From Terfezia claveryi (lineage: Eukaryota > Ascomycota > Pezizomycetes > Pezizales > Pezizaceae), in assembly GCA_015179025.1 (NCBI GenBank), contig WHUX01000041.1:186001-250000 (forward strand): a stretch of 64,000 nucleotides of DNA, in the 5' to 3' direction. Positions 56,901 to 64,000 of this stretch are shown piece by piece (within the stretch, counting starts at the first letter, position 1; each line of letters begins with the position of its first letter). The translations under genes and the position numbers were made by a program. The notes under the pieces were generated by a model, which saw nothing but the letters and a program-made list of their open reading frames with translations, searched no databases and was not told where the DNA came from.

Positions 56901-57573
56901 CTCTGACGAGCTGAAACCCGACGCAAGACACGCGGTTGCGGCATTACACAGAATGGGCATCGAGGTAGCAATGGTCACTGGCGATCAACAGTCCACTGCC
57001 CTCGCTGTCGCATCCCAAGTCGGTATACCCAGGCATCTAGTCTGGTCCGGCGTTAGCCCAGATGATAAGCAGCTCATTATATCAAACATGAAATCCGAGG
57101 GCTCGACCCCTGGGTCTGGCTTCAAAAACGGCGAAATCTTCATCGCGATGGTTGGGGACGGGATTAACGACTCCCCTGCTCTCGCAACTGCAGATGTGGG
57201 GATTGCAATGGCGAATGGCACAGATGTGGCTGTCGAGGCCGCGGATGTGGTTCTTATGAAACCGAATTCGCTACTAGATATCCCCGCGGCACTGCATCTT
57301 AGCAGAAAGATTTTTGGAAGGATTAAAGCGAATATCATATGGGCGTCTATGTATAATGTTATTGGATTGCCGTTTGCGATGGGAGTGTTTTTGCCGTTGG
57401 GCTGGCATTTGCATCCGATGGCGGCGGCGGCGGCAATGGCGTTGAGTAGTGTCAGTGTTGTTTGCTCGAGTTTGTGCTTGAGGTGGTGGAGGAGGCCGGT
57501 GTGGATGACGGTGGAGGGGATGGAGATGGAAGGGTTTGGGGTTGGGGTTGATGCGGGGGTGAGTGAAGGGTGA
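53915..57573 (+). CDS. CCC2: Copper-transporting P1B-type ATPase
   Basis: Pumps Cu(I) into the late Golgi for copper enzymes. Exons 53915-54089, 54160-54271, 54329-54580 and 54639-57573 join in one frame to 1157 aa. Three N-terminal HMA domains each carry GMTCGAC (near residues 47, 130 and 214). A fourth HMA-like fold follows (EVTFKIFGLSDEGSAVALEG) without the CxxC pair. Then come transmembrane helices, the actuator TGEA (DESMVTGEAMPI), the copper channel motif CPC at about 714-716 (VFACPCALGLSTP), the phosphorylated Asp758 in DKTGTLTMGK, the nucleotide-domain SEHPIG, and the hinge GDGINDSPAL. Between SEHPIG and the hinge a Ser/Pro-rich loop (ALSLGDHSTSAPSSTNRE) is longer than usual. The protein ends with SLCLRWWRRP and a Gly-rich tail. 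Introns all fall within the N-terminal HMA region. Confidence 0.96.
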
Positions 57574-57880
57574 GGAGGGAGAGAGGGTGGGTTGTAATGG
57601 TAGGAGAGTTGGTAAAGGGGTGGGTGAAGTTTGTTACGGGAGGGTGGAGGGAGAGGAGGATGGTCGAGGATGGGTATAGGGTTGTTGCGGGGGGAGCAGG
57701 GGAGGATCTGGCGTAGTGGTGGGGTTTATGGCCCCTTGTTTCCGGCTGCGGTAGGCGTGTATATCTGTGGCTTTATATCCCTTTCCTTTTTTTCTTGTGT
57801 CTTTTTTTCCTTTCTTGTTTTCCTTTTTTGTTTGCGTTTGCTAGATTGTGTGGCTACTCTATCATATATCATTTGTGTGG

Positions 57881-58490
57881 TGTATATGTTCTGGGCCGCT
57901 CGCGGGCAGCATATGCCTCCCGTGGGCAGCACAGCCGCCCGCGGGCAATTAATATAATTCCTCAATTTGGTAAATCTCACGAACAAAACATTCTGCGACA
58001 CTCAAAAAACACCCCAAGTTATTTTGACCGCCCTATCCACATCATATACCCTTCCTGTTGATTAGTGGGAGACGGCAGACATTGAACAAGGGAGAATTCC
58101 GGAAAAATTACCTCAAGCCCTTCAGATGGTGAAGTACATGATGGCGACGTTAACAACTCATCACTGTGTCTCTGATGATGAATGGAATAGGGAAGAGGAT
58201 ACTGAGTTTACTGCTGCCCTAAAAATCTGCAACTCTATCCAATGGGTATTTGGAAATTAGTTTCTTATTTGTAAGGGTTTTTATTGATAGGACCTTATTG
58301 CTTAGGCTATATTGACTATCTTATGCTGAATATTGATCACTATATAGAATTCAGTAAAATTTAGAGCAATTATAATTATAATATCTTTTGTGTATATTTT
58401 ATTATAAGATTGATTTTTATACTAGATAAATTTAGGCTATTTTTTACTTATAGAATTTAAGTAGAATATAAAGTAGTACTTTCTTAATAA
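57881..58490 (+). repeat. Dispersed repeat, copy 2, right part RIP-like
   Basis: Second copy of 12723-13330. The left part (to about 58260) is almost the same as copy 1 and keeps the frame ADIEQGRIPEKLPQALQMVK to WVFGN and stop. To the right the two copies differ mainly by C-to-T and G-to-A in this copy (for example TTTGGAGCAATCATAATTAT has become TTTAGAGCAATTATAATTAT). Confidence 0.85.
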
Positions 58491-59104
58491 TAGTAGTAGT
58501 CAAATAAGAAAAAATTTATTTTATTGATATATAAAATTAACTAAACTCTCTTATATAGACTAAACTATATTGAGGTTCTCTATTTGACTATTTAATTTAA
58601 AAAAAAAGTTATTAATATTAATTATAATACTCAATATATCAAAGTTTTAAGAGTACTAACATAAAACAATACTTCATAGATAGAGGTAAAGAAAAGTATT
58701 ATAGAACATTATAAAAGTAATAATATTTTAAAGAATATTATTAAATACTATTTAGAAGAGGCTATTTTAGTCTATTATCTTATATACTATTAAGCAAGCT
58801 TTTAACATTACAATATACTTAGATAGAAGTTATAGTAAGTACTATTCGCAACGTAGTAGTAATTAGCTATGGTCTTATGACCATTCTTGCAACCCCCCGG
58901 CAGTAACACCTCAAGCCATATTTCGTAATATATTATGACTTTGCTAATTCTGGCTATATTCACCACTATGGAAGCAAATACGCTCTACAATATAGTTACT
59001 CTCATATCTCACCATATTTAACTCAATACCCTTATACCACCTCCTCTAGTATAACCTTTGTCATATCCAACCCCCCTCCCCCAAACCTCCCCCAATAGAG
59101 CAAG
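58491..59104. other. Very AT-rich non-coding stretch
   Basis: Continuation of the mutated region; stop codons in all frames and no domain. It is probably a RIP-degraded repeat. Confidence 0.5.
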
Positions 59105-60421
59105 TATCATGTAGGTGAACTCATTACCATAAGAAGGCCCTTTACTTAACATCTATATTCATAATTAAATAGCTTTTAGGGCAGTAAGCAACAATATATA
59201 CAAATAGTCAGCTATTATTACAAGCTGCTCACTACTCTAAAAATAAGCTATTTTTAGAATTAAGTATATTTCTATGATTTATGCTATTATAACCCCTATA
59301 TACCTCAATCTGCTATAATACTCTCTTCCTAGGTATTCTTAGCTACCGCCAAAAGGTCTTTAATAGCTCTGAGAGTTCTAATACTTTCCTTTTGGGCTTT
59401 ATGGGTTACTTCCATCTAGGAGGTTTTGTCACTCTCTTTTGGAGCCATTTCAACCTCCTCATAACAACCAACAGCAACCTCATACTCACGAGTCCAACTC
59501 AATATTGACTTAGCTACTCTAAATTCCTCAATATATAACCTAGTGCTTTGTCTAGTCTTGTGCCATTCTAGTACTATATTTAGCATCTAACTTAGTGTCT
59601 ACCAATGTAGTAACTAGACTACCAATATAGCATCCAACCTAGTACCCAATTTAGTATACTCTCAACATCTACTCTGGTATATATCAGTAATACTTGGGCT
59701 GATCTGGTAGCTATAAAGGGTGTAAAGGGTTTAAAATGCCTCAAGAAAGGCCAGCATACTATTATGGCTAATGTGACTACCTAGAGCCCAAAATAGAGAG
59801 GTATTGTAGCTCCAAAGTGATTAACAATCTCTCCGGAGCTACTGAGGATGCTCTAGAGGAGTATTGAACTCGAGAGATTAAAGAGGGCATAGATGAGGTA
59901 GATTTAGTTGATTAAATAAGAGCTCTCAGAACTTACTCAGTGTACTAAGTTAAGATCTTGCAATTTGTAATTTTGTATACTCTATGCCAACCAAACTAGC
60001 ACGTTCCACCTTTAGCACTAATTTACTATAGATATAGGTAAAGGTCTCCTCACAGTTTTGGGCCAATTTGTACAATATAAGGCCAATAGAGGGAGTAGAG
60101 GCAGAGGTATTAATGGAAGGTGAAGATTCTTTGAAAAGGGGGTATTAGAGCTCCCAGAGCTATTGAAGACCTTTTGGCGGGGGCTGAGAATACTTGGAAA
60201 GAGAGTATTGTAGTAAATTAAGGTATATGGGAGTTATAATAGTATAAAACATGGAAATATATTTAATTCTAAAAATAGCTCATTTTTGGAGTGATGAGTA
60301 GCTTGTAATGATAGCTGACTGTTTACATATATTGTTGCTTGCTACCCTAGAAGCTGTTTAATCATGAATATAAATATTAGGTAAAGGGCCCTCTTGTAGT
60401 TATAAGTTTACCTATATGATA
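59105..60421. mobile_element. Element with about 165-bp terminal inverted repeats
   Basis: The left end (TATCATGTAGGTGAACTCAT at 59105) and the reverse complement of the right end (TATCATATAGGTAAACTTAT, ending at 60421) align over about 165 bp, through AAGCAACAATATATRYAAAY and TCAGCTATYATTACAAGCT to GAGCTATTTTTAGAATTAA. Differences are nearly all transitions. The interior of roughly 980 bp is AT-rich with no open frame. Long terminal inverted repeats are typical of Mutator-like and foldback elements; class is undecided. Confidence 0.82.
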
Positions 60422-60721
60422 CTCGTCCTATTGAGAGGGGTTCGAGAGAAGGGGTCAGGTATGATAACTGTCACAACCATCCTTTCTTTGCCAGGTTTGA
60501 GAGTCAGACGGGATTCCGTCCGACTCTCGTTATTATTGATTGATATCGTTATTATCTCTGTTCCCGAGATAAGGGGTCTCGGGAACCTTATTCCTTCCGG
60601 TAGCCTTGGCCAGGAAGGAAGCCTGTATATATAGCTTGCTCTCTCCGCCCTCTTATTAGATCCCCATCCAACATCTTGTATACCTAATACAGGATCTTGC
60701 TTCTCTCCATACTGGTGCACT

Positions 60722-60865
60722 TTTCTTATGCACCTTCACCTCCACCTTTGCCTTGCTTTGTCTTGGCCTTTGTCCTTGCCCTTGCCTTCGCCTTCACCTT
60801 TACCTTCGCCCCTGCCTTCGCCTCCACCTTTGCCTTACCTTGCCTTAGCCTTCACCTTTGCCTTC
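60722..60865 (+). repeat. Degenerate hexanucleotide minisatellite (CCTTYR-like)
   Basis: About 20 imperfect 6-bp units of the GCCTTC/ACCTTT/GCCTTG type, located between the LTR and gag. On the opposite strand it is purine-rich. It may be part of the element's leader. Confidence 0.75.
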
Positions 60866-61079
60866 TACCCCCCGCTCCTCACATTATATACGTAGTACTA
60901 ACTATGTGTGCGATACTCTACTCCTGCCCCCACTCTACTCATACCTCTTGGTCACACCAGCCCTTCGAGCCTCGTTACACTACGTTGGATCTTCTCAACC
61001 AACTGGTATGCTGTCATGTCCAGAACCCCTCCACTCACTGTCAGGTTTCAAACCTGGAGGAGCTCTCCCATACCCTCAG

Positions 61080-62200
61080 GCTTGAATGAGTTGAATGCCT
61101 ACCGTCGAGAAATTATCGACATCTTCGAGGCCATAGATACCATTGGGGCCGAACTTGGCAACAGCCTGGCCATGGCTGAATGAAAATTGAGATCCACTGA
61201 CGAAGAGATTACGATCCTCCAGACCAATCTCGACCATGAACCTTGCCCCAGCCACCGAAAGGACCATGGTCCAAAACCTCAGCTGGGCCCTAGCAAACCT
61301 GGCAATACTAACAATAACAGCAGCCAGTAACAACAAGACCGAAAGTATCCTGACTCCTCCTAAGTTCAATGGGGATCAGGTTCGCCTACGAGCCTGGAAA
61401 AATGCTGTTAATCTCAAGCTGAACAGGGATTCTGCCAGGTTCCTATTAGAACAATATCGACTGGCATACGTTTTCGCCTTGCTAGAGGGGAAAGCTTGTG
61501 ACTAGATCCAGCCATATGTCCTCGAAACTGGGATCAAGCTTGATGATATCTTGGCCCTTTTCACAATCCTGGATAGGGCATTCAGGGACCCCGATGCCGT
61601 TGGCACTGCCAGTAGGGCCCTCTGAGCCCTCAGGCAGAAAAACACTGATCTGTCCACTTATGTGGCAGAATTCTTGAGACTGGCAGCAGATGTCTGATAG
61701 AATGACCAGTCCAAACTGAAGCAATTCCAGGAAGGGCTAAATGACGAAATCCAGCAGGCCATGGTCAGCCTCCTGGAAGCCAAAACCCTTGACAAATTAA
61801 TTGACTAAGCTTCTTAAGTGGAACAGCGGATGTCCTGGCTCCACAACCGCCCCACATTCAGACCAGCACCCCATCTTCCACAACCCTAGCCTCAGCAATA
61901 CCATGCCACCAAAATAGCTCAGGCCCCTGCCAATAAACTAGCACATTCATCATTGGTGACAGGAGGGCCTACCTCTATGGACCTATCATCGGGAAGGCCT
62001 TGACTAACCTAGGAGGAAAAGGACTGCCACCACACTAATAGGTTATGCATTGTGTATAGAAAAGGGGACCACTTTATCACGGCATGTCCCCTCTGAAAAA
62101 ACCGCTCCCTAGTCACTCATGCTATCTCAGAAGCCCAGATCGAGAAGGTTGATGAGGCGGGAAAAGCCCTGTCCCTTGCCTAGTCACTGACACTAGCAAG
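61080..62200 (+). pseudogene. Gypsy gag with multiple stops
   Basis: Frame starts near NELNAYRREIIDIFEAIDTI. Further on, after a frameshift, AWKNAVNLKLNRDSARFLLE and the retrotransposon-gag block FTILDRAFRDPDAVGTASRA, TYVAEFLRLAADV, NDQSKLKQFQEGLNDEIQQA are seen. A zinc-knuckle remnant is LCIVYRKGDHFITACPL, its second Cys replaced by Tyr. In-frame stops sit where Trp or Gln is expected, e.g. after EGKACD, after ASRAL, in DKLID-AS-VEQ, and after ITACPL. Confidence 0.85.
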
Positions 62201-64000
62201 GGACCTGTCCTATATCATTTGTCTTTGTCTGCATTTTCCATTTCTTCTGCTTCTGTTGTTGATAAATCTCACTTGTTCAGTGAGTACTTTGTTGTATCTA
62301 TCTCTCTCAAAATCAATGATAGAACAATTATTATGTCAGCCCTTATAGATTGTAGAGCTTCAAGAATTGCATTCATTGACTAGGCCTTCATCAGTAAATT
62401 CTCCATGCCCACGTACAAGCTTAAAACCCCTCATGTCTTGGATGTCATTGACAGTCAGCCTATTTCCTCCAGCGATATCACCAAGATTGCGTATATGCCT
62501 GCCCTGGTCAGGGATCACTCTGAAGCAAACCTTCCAATGTTTATGACAAAGCTCAAATACCCGATTGTCCTTGGAATCCTCTGGTTTAGAATGTACGATG
62601 TATCGGTCAGCTTCGGCTTCTATACCCTACAGTTCAACAGCCAATATTGCAAAAAGCATTGCGGGAATCTAAAGGCTACCATTACTAGGTTGTGTGCCTT
62701 GCTCGCCCCAATAATCCACCCAACCCAGGTGGTGCACCTGCCTATGCACCTCAATACCAACTCCCCTGTGCTCCCAGTTTCTCCTGTGCCTCCGGTTTCC
62801 CCTTATTCCCCTGTCTTACTCCTTCTAAAAAAAACTCTGAATGTTAGCTTCATCGGAGCAGGGGCTTTCACTTACCTTACCAGGAGACACAAGCTGAAGG
62901 CTTATACCCTGTCTATACATGAGATAAATTTAGAGATTAATAAGACACGGTCGAAGGAGGAGTGGAAGTCCATGGTGCTAGATGAATACCATGAATTCAT
63001 TGACCTGTTCTCGGAAAAGGCCATAGAAAAACTCACATCCCACTGGCCATATGACTATACGATTCTGCTGATAGAAGGTAAGACCTCCCCTATAGGCCCC
63101 TCTACAGAATGTCCCGGTTGGAGCTGGAAGCTTTGAAGAAATACTTGGAGGAAAACCTCAACAAGAGCTTTATTTGCCATAGCTCCTCACTAGCGGGTGC
63201 TCCGGTGCTTTTCATGAAGAAATCGGATAGCTCTTTTTAGTTGTCTATTAATTATTGGGGCCTAAACGAGATAATGGTCAAGAACAAGTATCCCCTGCCT
63301 CTAATCCAGGAGATATTAGCCAGGCTTTCCAAAGTCAAATAGTTCACCAAACTGGATTTGAGAGGGGCATACAACCTGGTACAGGTTGCCAAGGGAGAGG
63401 AGTGGAAAACAGCCTTCCGAACTCGTTATAGCTACTTCGAGTACAATGTCATGCCCTTTAGATTGACTAATGCTCTAGCCTCTTTCTAGCACTTCATCAA
63501 TGACACACTACGAGACTTTTTGGATATATTCTGCATGGCCTACCTTGATGACATCCTGATCTATTCAGACACCCTAGCAGAGCACAAAATCCATGTCCAA
63601 CAAGTACTGGAAAAGCTAGAGCAAGCCAGATTATACCTCAAGTCTGAGAAATGCGAATTTCATGTGCAGAAGGTTAAGTATCTGAGTTAATCATTACTAT
63701 AGAGGGCATCAGGATAGACCCTACCAAGGTTACCACTGTCTAGAAATGGCAAATCCTAGCAAATCTCAAGGATGTCCAGGCATTCCTAGGGTTCGCCAAC
63801 TTTTACCAGTATTTTATCCTGTGATATTCGAAGATCGTAGCCCCTCTCACTGTCCTGACCAAAAAAGACTGGCATTTTGACTGGAATTCAAAAGCCTAAT
63901 CTGCCTTCTACAACCTCAAGGAAGCCTTCTGCTCAGCACCAATCTTGGTACATTTCAACCCTGACCAGGAGTGTGTCGTCGAAACTGATGCCTCTGACTA
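62200..64000 (+). pseudogene. Gypsy pol (protease, RT, start of RNase H) with multiple stops
   Basis: The protease active site is damaged: ALIDCRASR stands where LI(D)SGAS is expected. The intact stretch 62405-63136 covers the protease C-terminal part and the link to RT. RT blocks follow: [71 protein letters not shown], the YLDD box ([11 protein letters not shown]), then [10 protein letters not shown]. Stops replace Trp in K-FTKLDL and Gln in F-HFIND; others lie in the thumb region. RNase H begins with CVVETDASD at the window end. Not functional. Confidence 0.92.

Larger units (their letters stand above)
60469..64000 (+). mobile_element. Ty3/gypsy LTR retrotransposon, mutated, cut by window end
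   Basis: The 5' LTR opens with TGTCACAACCATCC at 60469, after which come an LTR hairpin (GAGTCAGACGGGATTCCGTC) and a TATA-like TATATATAG near 60628; its 3' border is not certain (around 60700-60720). Gag lies at about 61080-62200 and pol from there to the end, with protease, reverse transcriptase and the start of RNase H (ETDASD at the very end). Integrase and the 3' LTR lie beyond the window. Stops are frequent; see the gag and pol entries. Confidence 0.92.

Overview
The window is nuclear DNA of a filamentous ascomycete (Pezizomycotina). Genes are cut by many short GT-AG introns of about 50-120 nt. Housekeeping genes are of fungal type (KGD1, TRS20, CCC2, a CmkB-like kinase), and there are secreted fungal enzymes (an AA11-like LPMO and an RNase of the T1 family). 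Transposons show CAG/CAA-to-stop and TGG-to-stop changes, as repeat-induced point mutation (RIP) would leave. The repeat load would fit a large-genome lineage such as Pezizomycetes, but the sequence alone does not fix the genus.

Layout. 0-6.3 kb: an MFS transporter of the FLVCR/DIRC2 type and the 2-oxoglutarate dehydrogenase E1 gene. 7-14.3 kb: a repeat island with a broken Ty1/copia pol fused head-to-tail to a gene with a Tse2-type ADP-ribosyltransferase domain, a decayed molybdenum-cofactor-sulfurase-like gene, pogo-like and Tc1/mariner-like miniature elements, an intron-containing tRNA-Glu and a Harbinger-like remnant. 15.3-22.5 kb: two hypothetical coiled-coil genes around a nearly complete but broken CmkB-like kinase. 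24.3-28.9 kb: a divergent pair, a ZNF511-like zinc-finger gene and an organellar-type valyl-tRNA synthetase with one apparent 1-nt frameshift. 31-35.4 kb: inverted-repeat elements nested inside one another, the outermost ending about 33 bp before a CCDC47/DUF1682 gene. 35.4-43.4 kb: CCDC47-like, TRAPP subunit TRS20, and a 1633-aa membrane-anchored protein of unknown family. 46.5-57.6 kb: secreted AA11-like LPMO, secreted T1-type RNase and the copper ATPase CCC2, separated by long repeat-bearing spacers. 57.9-64 kb: a second copy of the 12.7-kb repeat, an element with about 160-bp terminal inverted repeats, and a Ty3/gypsy retrotransposon running off the window end.

The functional genes do not form an obvious cluster or pathway. 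They are ordinary chromosomal neighbours: mitochondrial metabolism and translation (KGD1, ValRS), ER and secretory path (CCDC47-like, TRS20, CCC2), and secreted hydrolases. The accessory signal is in the transposon islands: the chimeric Tse2-like gene, the element nest abutting the CCDC47-like promoter, and several undescribed repeat families shared between distant parts of the window.
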